Below, piece by piece: positions 28,605-36,590 of a stretch of 64,000 nt of DNA. The position numbers were made by a program, and so were the translations under genes. Origin of the DNA: Ferrovibrio sp. MS7 (GTDB taxonomy: Bacteria; Pseudomonadota; Alphaproteobacteria; Ferrovibrionales; Ferrovibrionaceae); assembly GCF_038404985.1 (NCBI RefSeq), contig NZ_JBBKBA010000003.1:310001-374000 (forward strand), written 5' to 3'. The notes below the pieces were generated by a model. The model was not told the DNA's origin. It ran no database searches and was given only the letters and a program-made list of their open reading frames with translations. Position 1 is the stretch's first letter. Every line of letters starts with the position of its first letter.

Positions 28605-29948
28605 ATGCATCCTGTTCTTAGCAACATATGCGCTGAGCTTGATAAAGTTGCTGCAGCCATTCAGTCAAATGTAAGTAGCGATGAACCTTTAAACGTTGCT
28701 CATAACAACTGGAGCTTCCCTGGACTTACACGGTCTGAACTGATTGAAAGAGTAAAAAGTATCACCGACGAGATTCGGGAGCATTCCCCTGCAGAAATTG
28801 GTCATGCTGAACCTCGCCTTGCAGATTATCCAAGACGTCTAGTTGCTTTGAGGAACAATACTATTCCTCAATTGTGGGGGAATGCGCAACATGCCGTGCC
28901 TGCATTACTCGAAACATTGACCGCCTTGTCAATTGCGCTAAAGCCAATCCTTGCCTCAAAAGACCTCACTGAAAAAGCGCGCGAGGCATTGTTAGCTTTA
29001 AAAAGATTAAATACCAAAATTCGCACTATTGAAGCCACTCTTACTGCACTCGAACCTCGCTCTACAATTCTATCTACAATGATCGAAAGGATTGAGAGTG
29101 CCCACGAAGCAGCGGATCAGCTGCCGGTAGATCTTGAGGCTCTTTCAGAAGCGCATAACAAAATTGTTGAGCTCTCTAAACAAGCCGAAGATGCCTTAGA
29201 GTTGGCGAACAAGGAAAAGACTAAGATTGAGAGCCTTTATAGTGAAGCGCAAACAATTGATGCCAAACTTCGCAAAAACTCAATTGAGTCTGATGCTGTA
29301 GTAAAGAAAGCAGAAATGGCATACTCCGCTGCCACTAGCCAAGGGCTTGCTGCGGCATTTGCAGAGCGCTCTCGCGCACTTGATTTTTCGATGCGACTTT
29401 GGGTTATAGGGCTGGTTGGAGCCTTAGTTGCTGGTAGTTTTTTTGGATATCTACGATTTCAAGAACTAGCAAACTCTCTCAATATGCCAACCGTTTCAGA
29501 CATTTCCTTAGTTATCAACTTGGTTCTTTCTTTCTTTTCTATAGGCGCTCCGATTTGGTTTGCATGGATTGCAACCAAACAGATTGGGCAGTGCTTTAGA
29601 TTATCAGAAGACTATGCCTTTAAGGCGTCTGTTTCGAGGGCATATGAGGGGTATCGGAAGGAGGCTGCAAGAGTTGACGACATGTTTGAGGAGAGTGCTT
29701 TGGAGCCACGTCTCCTGGCTTCTGCATTGACCCGGCTTGATGAACAACCACTTCGCCTAGTGGAAACCGCGACTCACGGAAGCCCATGGCAAGAATTATT
29801 AGCTTCAGAAGCCGTACGTGACGCTATAAAGAACATTCCTGATTTTGGGCAGCGTGTAATTGATATGGCTCGCATCTCCCTGAGCAAGCCAAACGCCTCA
29901 GCGCCAAATATAGGGAAAGCTTTGGCCCCGGAGGTAAAACCAGAGTAG
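28605..29948 (+). CDS. Low-GC coiled-coil membrane protein of unknown function
   Basis: 447 residues from the ATG at 28605, which has a GGAG site eight bases upstream; a TTG at 28539 is less likely. Residues 1-250 are helical with coiled-coil character (LVALRNNTIPQLWGNAQ, then long Ala/Glu/Lys-rich helices). Two TM helices lie near 265-287 (MRLWVIGLVGALVAGSFFGY) and 305-328 (LVINLVLSFFSIGAPIWFAW). A C-terminal soluble part follows with RLSEDYAFKASVSRAYEGYR and LASALTRLDEQPLRLVE, which I have seen as a conserved end in unnamed membrane proteins of islands. The gene is far more AT-rich than rnr and the NUDIX genes beside it, so it was probably acquired. No mobile-element gene is adjacent. Confidence 0.7.
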   Translation: MHPVLSNICAELDKVAAAIQSNVSSDEPLNVAHNNWSFPGLTRSELIERVKSITDEIREHSPAEIGHAEPRLADYPRRLVALRNNTIPQLWGNAQHAVPALLETLTALSIALKPILASKDLTEKAREALLALKRLNTKIRTIEATLTALEPRSTILSTMIERIESAHEAADQLPVDLEALSEAHNKIVELSKQAEDALELANKEKTKIESLYSEAQTIDAKLRKNSIESDAVVKKAEMAYSAATSQGLAAAFAERSRALDFSMRLWVIGLVGALVAGSFFGYLRFQELANSLNMPTVSDISLVINLVLSFFSIGAPIWFAWIATKQIGQCFRLSEDYAFKASVSRAYEGYRKEAARVDDMFEESALEPRLLASALTRLDEQPLRLVETATHGSPWQELLASEAVRDAIKNIPDFGQRVIDMARISLSKPNASAPNIGKALAPEVKPE

Positions 29949-30068
29949 ATGCCATCAGCCTGATCGGCTCAAATTGTTGAGCAGTAGAACCTATAACCAG
30001 ACAACAATGTGTTCGCATTGACTAAGCCGTTGCCCCGACTCCACGAACGGGCGTTAGATAGTCGAATC

Positions 30069-30767
30069 ATGACGGAAACGATCAAAAAGCCCTCGCCGCC
30101 GATCCGCGACGCCGCCACCCTTATCCTCTACCGCTTTGAAGCCGGCCGGCTGCAGGTGCTGCTCGGCGAACGCGCCGCGTCCAATGCCTTCATGCCAAAA
30201 ACCTATGTGTTCCCCGGCGGCCGGCTGGATCTGGCGGATTACCGCGTGCGTCCCGCCGCGCCGCTGAATGCCGCCACCGCTGCCCGCTTTGCCCGCGCCC
30301 GCATCACCGGGCCGCGCAAGGCGCTGGCCCTGGCGCTGGCCGCCATCCGGGAGACCTTCGAGGAAACCGGCCTGCGCCTCGCCAGCCCGGCCAGCCGCAG
30401 CATCAGGGGCGAACTGCCCCAGGGCTGGGCGGAATTCTGCGCCGCCGGCCTGGCTCCCGACCCCTCCACCCTGGCCTATGTCTGCCGCGCGGTGACGCCG
30501 CCGAAGCGCCCGCGCCGCTTCGATGCCCGCTTCTTCGCCGCCCCGGCCAGCGTCGCCAGCGGCGAGCTGCGCCCTTCCGAAGAACTCGGCAACCTGCTCT
30601 GGATCACGCCCGACGATGCCGTCCGGCTCGACCTGCCGCCGATCACCCAGGAAGTGCTGCGCCGCCTGCCCGACTGGCTGGCCGAACCGGCTTTGCATAA
30701 TCCCGATCTGGGCATCCCGTATTTCCGGCGCGGCTATTCCGGTCGCGACACGATGATTCTGGAATGA
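30069..30767 (+). CDS. NUDIX hydrolase, first of a tandem pair
   Basis: 232 residues from the ATG at 30069; a frame start at 30009 has no support. The NUDIX fold begins with AATLILYRFEAGRLQVLLGER and FPGGRLDLAD. The catalytic box is ALAAIRETFEETGL near 92-105 (REx2EExG). The family hydrolyses nucleoside diphosphates linked to another moiety; length and layout resemble the CoA-pyrophosphatase/NUDT19-like group, though that is inference. Its stop lies inside a 17-bp repeat that also provides the start of the next NUDIX gene. Confidence 0.85.
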   Translation: MTETIKKPSPPIRDAATLILYRFEAGRLQVLLGERAASNAFMPKTYVFPGGRLDLADYRVRPAAPLNAATAARFARARITGPRKALALALAAIRETFEETGLRLASPASRSIRGELPQGWAEFCAAGLAPDPSTLAYVCRAVTPPKRPRRFDARFFAAPASVASGELRPSEELGNLLWITPDDAVRLDLPPITQEVLRRLPDWLAEPALHNPDLGIPYFRRGYSGRDTMILE

Positions 30768-30805
30768 CCGGGATTCTGGAATGACCGGAATTCTGGAATG
30801 AGTGA
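30755..30805 (+). repeat. Three 17-bp tandem repeats joining two NUDIX genes
   Basis: Units gattctggaatgaccgg at 30755 and 30772 are identical; the third (30789) is diverged. Each unit contains GGAATGA, giving an overlapping ATG and TGA. The first copy carries the stop of the upstream gene and the third carries the ATG of the downstream gene. Confidence 0.9.
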
Positions 30806-31490
30806 TCAGGAAAGCCAGCTGCCGCCTTTCGCCCGGCCGGAACAGGGCTTTCCGTCGCTCGAGCCCGGGACCCGCCCGGTACGCCCACGCGATGCCGCCA
30901 GCCTGGTGCTGCTGCGCCGCCGGCTTTCGGGCTCCTGGGAAGTGCTGCTCGGCCGCCGCGCCGGCAAGCACCGTTTCCTGCCCAATGTCTATGCCTTTCC
31001 AGGCGGCCGGGTTGACTTGAGCGACAAGTCAGATACTCACCACAAGCCATTGGATAAGAACACGGAAAGTCGTTTGCTTAAACACGGATGTTCAATCCGT
31101 GAGGCGCAGGCTCTGGGCATCGCCGCTGCACGTGAAACCTGGGAAGAGACCGGGCTGGCGCTGGGGCCTTTGGTGTCAGGCAACCTGCAGCCGGATCTCT
31201 CCGGCCTGGCCTATCTCTGCCGCGCCATCACCCCGGCGCAGAGCCCGATCCGCTTCCATGCCCGCTTCTTCGTCGCCGATGCCGAGGCCGCCTCGGGCCA
31301 GCTTGGTGGCTCGGGCGAACTGCTCGACCTGAGCTTCCGGCCGCTCGACGACGCCCTGGCGCTACCGCTGGCGGATATCACCGAGTTCGTGCTGACCCAG
31401 CTTAAAGGCCTGGAAAGCCTGTCTCAGCCCGCCCGCACCGCCTTCTGGCGCTACCGCGCCGGGCGCCCGGTGGTGTCTTGGGAGGGCTGA
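30798..31490 (+). CDS. NUDIX hydrolase, second of a tandem pair
   Basis: 230 residues. It has the same layout as the gene before it: AASLVLLRRRLSG and VLLGRRAGKHRFLPNVY, FPGGRVDLSD, and the NUDIX box GIAAARETWEETGLALG. A Trp/Arg-rich end follows. The stretch coding residues 72-105 (31013-31110) is noticeably AT-richer than the rest, with the hairpin CACGGAT-ATCCGTG, though its length matches the paralog, so it is not an insertion by length. The start is supplied by the third repeat unit. The substrate is unknown. Confidence 0.85.
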   Translation: MSDQESQLPPFARPEQGFPSLEPGTRPVRPRDAASLVLLRRRLSGSWEVLLGRRAGKHRFLPNVYAFPGGRVDLSDKSDTHHKPLDKNTESRLLKHGCSIREAQALGIAAARETWEETGLALGPLVSGNLQPDLSGLAYLCRAITPAQSPIRFHARFFVADAEAASGQLGGSGELLDLSFRPLDDALALPLADITEFVLTQLKGLESLSQPARTAFWRYRAGRPVVSWEG

Positions 31491-31514
31491 CAGGGAATAC
31501 CTATGTTCCGGGTC

Positions 31515-31530
31515 TGTTTCACGTGAAACG
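31515..31530. other. parS-like centromere site
   Basis: TGTTTCACGTGAAACG contains the perfect 14-bp palindrome GTTTCACGTGAAAC, identical to the core of the bacterial parS consensus bound by ParB. A half-site TGTTTCACG follows at 31551-31559. It lies between the second NUDIX gene and rpmG, outside coding sequence. In most bacteria such sites cluster near the chromosome origin. Confidence 0.85.
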
Positions 31531-31646
31531 CTAAAAAACCGGGCGCCCCCTGTTTCACGCCCCGCAGGGCACCCTTTCCTTGACAAAGCGCCGCGAATCC
31601 CTATGCTGCGCCAACTTTTTAACGCCCGTCTGTTGGAATCAATCCC

Positions 31647-31814
31647 ATGGCCAAGCCGACCACCCTGAAGATCAAGCTCGTGAGCACCGCCGATACGGGC
31701 TTCTTCTACGTGACCAAGAAGAACCCGCGCACCAAGACCGAGAAGCTCAGCTTCAAGAAGTATGATCCGGTGGCGCGCAAGCACGTGGAATTCAAGGAAG
31801 CCAAGATCAAGTAA
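31647..31814 (+). CDS. rpmG: 50S ribosomal protein L33
   Basis: 55 residues, [20 protein letters not shown], then [20 protein letters not shown] and a basic end. This is a complete L33 of the Cys-free type, typical of proteobacteria. It is part of the large subunit near the E site. It is a single-gene unit, followed by a strong terminator at 31859. Confidence 0.97.
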   Translation: MAKPTTLKIKLVSTADTGFFYVTKKNPRTKTEKLSFKKYDPVARKHVEFKEAKIK

Positions 31815-31815
31815 T

Positions 31816-31851
31816 CAGGCGCTTGAGTAACCATCCAGTTACTTAAGCCTG
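31816..31851 (+). other. Imperfect hairpin downstream of rpmG
   Basis: AGTAAC and GTTACT form a perfect inner stem around CATCCA, extended by an imperfect outer stem (CAGGCGCTTG against TTAAGCCTG). It lies between the rpmG stop and the strong terminator and may protect the mRNA 3' end. Confidence 0.35.
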
Positions 31852-31858
31852 GACATGC

Positions 31859-31884
31859 AAACGGCGCCATCCGGCGCCGTTTTT
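31859..31884 (+). terminator. Strong intrinsic terminator after rpmG
   Basis: Arms AAACGGCGCC and GGCGCCGTTT enclose ATCC and run into TTTTTC. It also lies downstream of the convergent pleD gene (its stop is at 31975), so it may work for both. Confidence 0.85.
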
Positions 31885-31974
31885 CATTTTATCTGCTTTT
31901 TGTTTTGACGGCCGCCCCATACCCGGTCCGCCGCGCAGCCGGCCCGGTTGCCCGACGGGCTACTCGCCGAAGGA

Positions 31975-33342
31975 CTACTCGGCCGCGATATGCACCTGGT
32001 TGCGCCCGGCGGTCTTGGCCCGATAGAGCGCGTCGTCGATTCGCTTGAGCAAGGCATCGGCCGGTTCGCCGAGACGGCTGGAGCCGAGGCCAATGGAACA
32101 GGTGACGGTAAGCTGGCCCACCGGCGCACTCACCTTGATCGGCACCTCGCCAATCGCCCGATGCAGGCGGCTGGACACCACCTGCGCCGCTTCCAGCGCC
32201 GTATCCGGCATCAGCACCACGAATTCCTCGCCGCCGAAACGGCATGCCATGTCCATGCCGCGGATATTGCGCACGATGCGTGCGCCGATCTCGCGCAGCA
32301 CTTCGTCGCCGACGCCGTGGCCATAGGTGTCGTTCACCTGCTTGAAATGATCGAGATCGAGGATCAGCGCCGCGGTGCCATGCTGCGACGGGCTCTGACT
32401 CAACAGCGTGCCAAGATGCGAGGCCATGTAGCGGCGGTTATACAGTCCGGTCAGCGGATCGGTCACCGCCATCTCGATGCTCTGCTGGTAATGCTGGCGC
32501 AGCCGCTCCTGATAGCGCTTGCGGCGCACCTGGGCGCGTAGACGGGCGATGAATTCGTTGCGGTCGATCGGGCGCACCACATAGTCGGTGACGCCGATTT
32601 CCAGGCCCTTCACCAGTGCGCGCTGATCGTCCGGCCCGACCAGCAGCAGGATCGGCACATTGCGGGTTTCTTCCGTGGTGCGGAGCTGCGAGCAGAGTCG
32701 CAGGCCATCGGGATTCTTCAGGCCCAGACTGACCACGATGGAATCGTATTCCTGGCGCCGTGCCTCGGCCACTGCGCCCGCACCATCGGCCTGCATATCG
32801 AGCATGAACTGGCCTTCGATCATGCGCTGCAGCCGCACCTGATCGCGCGGATTGTCCTCCACCAGCAGCAGCCGCGCGCTGGCGTAATCTTCGTCCAGGC
32901 TCGGCACCGGCGGCGACAGCACGCCGAGCGAGGCAGAGGTACGCTCGCGCATGCGCAGCTCGTCCAGCATCAGCTTGACACGCAGCAGCGACCGCACCCG
33001 GGCGAACATCGCCACGTCATCCACCGGCTTGGTCAGGAAATCGTCGGCACCAGCGGACAAGCCCTGCACCCGGTCCTCCGGGTCGCCGAGCGCCGTCACC
33101 ATGATCACCGGGATATGCGCCGTCACCGGATCGGCCTTCAGCCGCCGGCAGACCTCGAAGCCATCCATGCCCGGCATCATCACGTCGAGCAGGATCAGGT
33201 CCGGGTTGCCCTGGGCCGCGGCATCCAGTGCCTCAGGCCCATTGGATGCGGTGATGACTTCGTAATATTCGCTGGTCAGCTTGGCTTCCAGCACCTTGAT
33301 ATTGGTGCGGATATCGTCGACGACCAGGATGCGCGCAGTCAT
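31975..33342 (-). CDS. pleD: PleD-type response regulator diguanylate cyclase
   Basis: 455 residues. Two receiver domains come first: RILVVDD at residues 4-10 with the phosphorylated Asp in LILLDVMMPGMDG near 53 and Lys in FLTKP near 105, then a second, degenerate one (LLLVEDNPRDQ near 158, VSLGLKNPDG). A GGDEF domain with the active motif GGEEF near 378 follows, starting DPLTGLYNRRYM. PleD makes cyclic-di-GMP on phosphorylation and acts in polar development in Caulobacter. It is ten bases downstream of divK on the same strand, the standard alphaproteobacterial pair. Confidence 0.96.
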   Translation of the reverse strand: MTARILVVDDIRTNIKVLEAKLTSEYYEVITASNGPEALDAAAQGNPDLILLDVMMPGMDGFEVCRRLKADPVTAHIPVIMVTALGDPEDRVQGLSAGADDFLTKPVDDVAMFARVRSLLRVKLMLDELRMRERTSASLGVLSPPVPSLDEDYASARLLLVEDNPRDQVRLQRMIEGQFMLDMQADGAGAVAEARRQEYDSIVVSLGLKNPDGLRLCSQLRTTEETRNVPILLLVGPDDQRALVKGLEIGVTDYVVRPIDRNEFIARLRAQVRRKRYQERLRQHYQQSIEMAVTDPLTGLYNRRYMASHLGTLLSQSPSQHGTAALILDLDHFKQVNDTYGHGVGDEVLREIGARIVRNIRGMDMACRFGGEEFVVLMPDTALEAAQVVSSRLHRAIGEVPIKVSAPVGQLTVTCSIGLGSSRLGEPADALLKRIDDALYRAKTAGRNQVHIAAE

Positions 33343-33352
33343 GACGACCGCG

Positions 33353-33727
33353 TCAGTTCTTGGCGTCCAGGAAGTGCTTCACCGTCTCGATGAACTTGCC
33401 GACCGAAATCGGCTTGGCGATATAGGCGTCGCAGCCGCCCTCGCGCATCTTCTCTTCGTCGCCCTTCATGGCAAAGGCCGTCACCGCCACCACCGGAATG
33501 GAGCGGAGGTTGTCGTCCTCCTTGATCCACTTGATCACTTCCAGGCCCGAGACCTCGGGCAACTGGATATCCATCAGGATCAGGTCCGGCCGGTGCTGAC
33601 GCACCATGGCCAGGGCCTCCATGCCATCCTTGGTTTGTAGGGTCTGGTAGCCATGAGCATCCAGCAGGTCGTGGAACAACTTCATATTGAGTTCGTTGTC
33701 CTCGACGATCAGAACGGTCTTGCTCAT
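33353..33727 (-). CDS. divK: Single-domain response regulator DivK
   Basis: 124 residues, one receiver domain: [20 protein letters not shown], phospho-acceptor Asp in [13 protein letters not shown] near 53 and the Lys of [11 protein letters not shown] near 105. DivK is a diffusible phosphorelay protein that, with DivJ and PleC kinases, sets CtrA activity and the cell-cycle program in alphaproteobacteria. It forms an operon with pleD. A 14-bp palindrome is in the gap upstream. Confidence 0.96.
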   Translation of the reverse strand: MSKTVLIVEDNELNMKLFHDLLDAHGYQTLQTKDGMEALAMVRQHRPDLILMDIQLPEVSGLEVIKWIKEDDNLRSIPVVAVTAFAMKGDEEKMREGGCDAYIAKPISVGKFIETVKHFLDAKN

Positions 33728-33798
33728 CCGGCTTGTCCCCGACTAGCGCCGCCACACGGGGCGGTTTCTATCCGTATTATCTCAACGATATGTAGCAT

Positions 33799-33812
33799 CC
33801 GGTTGCAACCGG
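33799..33812. promoter_or_regulatory. 14-bp palindrome in the divK/HAD divergent gap
   Basis: CCGGTTGCAACCGG is a perfect palindrome between divergent genes divK (start 33727) and the HAD-like gene (start 33839). It could be an operator, but its distance and spacing to promoters cannot be fixed from sequence alone. Confidence 0.3.
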
Positions 33813-33838
33813 GCCAAGCCGTTTCAGGACCGCGAATC

Positions 33839-34543
33839 ATGTATAATGTGTCAGTCATGCCCGAGAACAACCCGCTCCCGCCTTCGGCGAATCCCTCCCC
33901 GGCCACTGCCGCCCAACTGGCCGAATTGCGCCTCACCCCCGGCCGCCCCCTGCTGGTGGTCGATGCCGATGAGGTGCTGTTCTATTTCATGCGCGGATTC
34001 GAACGCCATTTGCAAGCCAATGGCTTCTATTTCAACTGGGCCTCCTTCGCGCTGAACGGGAATGTGCGCCGCCAGGCCGACGATACCGCCGTGTCACAAA
34101 CCGAACTTTCGCCGCTGCTGGATCATTTCTTCGCCAGCGCCACCGACCTGCTCGACCCGGTGGATGGTGCCGCCGAGGCCCTGGCGGGACTGGCCGGACT
34201 CGCCGATATCGTGGTCTTAAGCAACCTGCCACTGCATGCCCGCGATGCCCGCGCCACCGCTTTGCACCGCCACGGCATGCCCTACCCGATTATCGCCAAT
34301 ACCGGCCCCAAGGGACCGGCGATGGCCGCCTTGCTGCGCCACGCCCCGCGCCGCGCTGCCTTCATCGACGATATTCCCCGCAACCATGCTTCGGTGGCCG
34401 AGGTAGCGCCCGATGTGCACCGGGTGCATTTCATCGCCGATCCGCGCCTCGCCGTGCTGCTGCCGCCTTCCGAGCATTGCCAGCATCGCGGCGAATCCTG
34501 GGCGGCGATGGCACCGCATCTCGCCGCGCAACTGAGCGGCTAG
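33839..34543 (+). CDS. HAD-superfamily hydrolase-like protein
   Basis: 234 residues from the ATG at 33839, which has an AGGA site upstream (an in-frame ATG at 33857 is the alternative). HAD motifs: LLVVDADEVLFYF (the first Asp as nucleophile), IVVLSNLP (motif II), KGPAMAALLRHAPRRAAFIDDI (Lys and the Asp-Asp pair of motifs III and IV). The protein is likely a phosphatase for small molecules, but the cap is small and the substrate cannot be told. The gene ends three bases before a ROK-family kinase gene, so the two may share a transcript. Confidence 0.75.
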   Translation: MYNVSVMPENNPLPPSANPSPATAAQLAELRLTPGRPLLVVDADEVLFYFMRGFERHLQANGFYFNWASFALNGNVRRQADDTAVSQTELSPLLDHFFASATDLLDPVDGAAEALAGLAGLADIVVLSNLPLHARDARATALHRHGMPYPIIANTGPKGPAMAALLRHAPRRAAFIDDIPRNHASVAEVAPDVHRVHFIADPRLAVLLPPSEHCQHRGESWAAMAPHLAAQLSG

Positions 34544-34546
34544 ACC

Positions 34547-35470
34547 ATGCGCATCGGCGTGGATCTCGGCGGCACCAAGATCGAGGCCATTGCGCTCAGC
34601 GACGATGGCGTGATCCGTGCCCGCCGCCGCATCGCCGCACCGCGTGATGATTACACCGCCACGATCCGGGCCATTCGCGATCTGGTGCAGGCGGTGGACA
34701 GCGAAGCCAATGTCGTCCGCTTCGGCCCGCCGGCACCGGTCGGCGTCGGCATTCCGGGCACCATTTCGCCAGCCACCGGCCTGGTGAAGAACGCCAATTC
34801 GGTCTGGCTGATCGGCCATGCCATGGACCACGATCTGCAAGCCGCCCTGCAGCGGCCGGTGCGGCTCGGCAATGATGCCAACTGCTTCGCGCTGTCGGAA
34901 GCCGCCGATGGTGCCGGCCAGGGCTACCGCACCGTGTTCGGAGTCATCCTCGGCACCGGCTGCGGCGCCGGCATCGTGGTGAACAGCCAATGCCTGCTCG
35001 GCCCCAATGCGATTGCCGGCGAATGGGGCCATAACCCGCTGCCTTGGCCGGAGCTAGGCGAATTGCCTGGCCCGGATTGCTATTGCGGCTTGCAGGGCTG
35101 CAACGAGACCTGGATCTCGGGCCCAGGCTTCGAGGCCGATTATGCCCGCGCCAGCGGTACGCCGCGCCGGGCCAGCGACATCGTGGCCCTGGCGGCACTG
35201 GGCGATGCCCAGGCGGAAGCCGCGTTGCAGCGGCTGGAAAACCGCCTCGCCCGTGCCCTGGCCGGGGTGATGAATCTGCTCGATCCCGATGTCATCGTGC
35301 TGGGTGGTGGCCTGTCGAATATCGAACGTCTCTACGCCAATGTGCCGAAGCTGTGGCAGCGCTGGGCGTTCAGCGACCATGTCTCGACGCCGCTGCTGCG
35401 CAACCTTCACGGGGACAGTTCCGGCGTGCGCGGCGCCGCCTGGCTGTGGCGCATCGGCGAGCGGAACTAA
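34547..35470 (+). CDS. ROK-family sugar kinase
   Basis: 307 residues, ATP-dependent sugar kinase of the ROK family. The phosphate loop MRIGVDLGGTKIEAIAL opens the protein; GIPGTISPATGLVKNANS is near 65-82 and the catalytic Asp region LGNDANCFALSE near 108-119. The ROK zinc motif is GEWGHNPLPW followed by CYCGLQGCNE near 183-192. Fructokinase/Mak-like enzymes share these features, but glucokinase or N-acetylglucosamine kinase cannot be excluded. It is coupled to the preceding HAD gene by three bases. Confidence 0.9.
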   Translation: MRIGVDLGGTKIEAIALSDDGVIRARRRIAAPRDDYTATIRAIRDLVQAVDSEANVVRFGPPAPVGVGIPGTISPATGLVKNANSVWLIGHAMDHDLQAALQRPVRLGNDANCFALSEAADGAGQGYRTVFGVILGTGCGAGIVVNSQCLLGPNAIAGEWGHNPLPWPELGELPGPDCYCGLQGCNETWISGPGFEADYARASGTPRRASDIVALAALGDAQAEAALQRLENRLARALAGVMNLLDPDVIVLGGGLSNIERLYANVPKLWQRWAFSDHVSTPLLRNLHGDSSGVRGAAWLWRIGERN

Positions 35471-35520
35471 AGCGCCACCGCCGCGTTGATACCCCGGATG
35501 ACACACATCATGGGGCTACC

Positions 35521-35595
35521 ATGCGCTATATTCTGCTGTGGCTTGTCGGCGTGCCGATACCGGTGATTCTGCTGATCTGGTTCATGTTCAGCTAG
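35521..35595 (+). CDS. 24-residue single-TM membrane peptide
   Basis: MRYILLWLVGVPIPVILLIW followed by FMFS. It is one hydrophobic helix with a Val-Pro-Ile-Pro bend. I recall very similar tiny proteins (LLWLxGVPIPxxxLxW) across proteobacteria, so it is probably real although very short. A GGGG stretch lies before the ATG. The function is unknown. It stands alone between the kinase gene and the convergent eipB-like gene; its stop touches the tandem repeat beside that gene's 3' end. Confidence 0.55.
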   Translation: MRYILLWLVGVPIPVILLIWFMFS

Positions 35596-35640
35596 CAGCG
35601 ATCCCAATCGGCAAGGATCCCGATCAGCAACGATCCTTGG
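35594..35640 (-). repeat. 16-bp tandem repeats across the stop codon of the eipB-like gene
   Basis: On the plus strand gatcccaatcggcaag (35600) and gatcccgatcagcaac (35616) are followed by a partial gatcc (35632); before them are the last bases of another unit. The stop codon (35624-35626, minus strand) lies in the second unit. Confidence 0.75.
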
Positions 35641-36469
35641 GCAGTATCTCAAGCGATTGCAGCGTGGCGCGGATGGCGTAGTCGCCATAATCGAACACGA
35701 TGTCGTCGCTGATGCCGTTCTCATAGAGCCGGAAGGCGATCTCGTAATCCGGCGTGTCGCTTTTCTTCGCCGTGGAGAAATAGGCCAGCCGCACGCGCCA
35801 GGAACGCTGCTGCTTGAGGCCATCGAACCGCGCCTCGGCATTGGGCGGCAGGGTGCGGCCGATAAAGCCGCCGATGCTGGCAAAGCCATCCGCCGCAGAG
35901 CCGTCGAACACATCCGCCCGCAACAGATTGCGCGCGGCGCGGCCGGCCTCGATCAGGCGGATGGTGTGATCGGTGGGAAACATCGCGCCGGCCGGCAGGT
36001 CCAGCGTGGTGTCGGCGGGCTGGGAAAACGTGATGCGGCCACCGCCCGGTCCCAACTGGCCCTCGCCGACTAGTTCTTCCTCATCCTCGCCGTTCAACTG
36101 CTCGCGCAGGCGGAAGCGGAAGCGCTGGCCATCCAGGCTCTCGAAGGAACCGAGCGTCATGTCGCTCAGCACCTGGCCATCATCGGTCTGGGTTTCGATC
36201 ACGAAACGCTGGTTCAGCACATAGCCATCGCAGCTATTGAGGAATTCCAGCGTCAGGCCGCCACCGATGCCGGAGCGGTAGTTCCGTGGATCATGCCGCG
36301 CAATGGACAGGCCATAGATGGCGCGGTGCGAAACCAGGCCCTTGCCGATGGCCTGCAACGCCTTGGGATCAGCCTGTTCCTGGGCATGGACCGGCCCGGC
36401 CGCCGGCGAGAATGCCAGGCTGGCAGCCAGCAACAGCAAAACAGCAAACCAAGCAAAAAGGCGCTTCAT
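35624..36469 (-). CDS. EipB-like (DUF1849) periplasmic envelope protein
   Basis: 281 residues from the ATG at 36469, where a clear signal peptide begins (MKRLFAWFAVLLLLAASLAF, cleavage near VHA). A frame start at 36592 is unlikely. Family marks are GLVSHRAIYGLSIARHD, GGLTLEFLNSCDGYVLNQRF and a C-terminal KDRC. The Cys of NSCDGY and the C-terminal Cys probably form the conserved disulfide of EipB, which in Brucella has a beta-spiral fold and supports envelope integrity. Here the family is clear from motifs, the role is by analogy. Confidence 0.85.
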   Translation of the reverse strand: MKRLFAWFAVLLLLAASLAFSPAAGPVHAQEQADPKALQAIGKGLVSHRAIYGLSIARHDPRNYRSGIGGGLTLEFLNSCDGYVLNQRFVIETQTDDGQVLSDMTLGSFESLDGQRFRFRLREQLNGEDEEELVGEGQLGPGGGRITFSQPADTTLDLPAGAMFPTDHTIRLIEAGRAARNLLRADVFDGSAADGFASIGGFIGRTLPPNAEARFDGLKQQRSWRVRLAYFSTAKKSDTPDYEIAFRLYENGISDDIVFDYGDYAIRATLQSLEILPKDRC

Positions 36470-36590
36470 CGAATCCTTGCCCGCGGCACGTCCGCTCTTC
36501 ACAATATAGGGGCGCTGCGGCGGTGCAACATGCCGTCGCGCATCTAATGGAAAAATAACGCGAATCCCCAATAGTGTGAATGCAGGGACC

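Noticed and set aside
31125-31140. Second possible parS site in the NUDIX gene (CACGTGAAAC)
   Set aside because: Only one half matches the consensus and it lies in conserved coding sequence, so it is probably chance.
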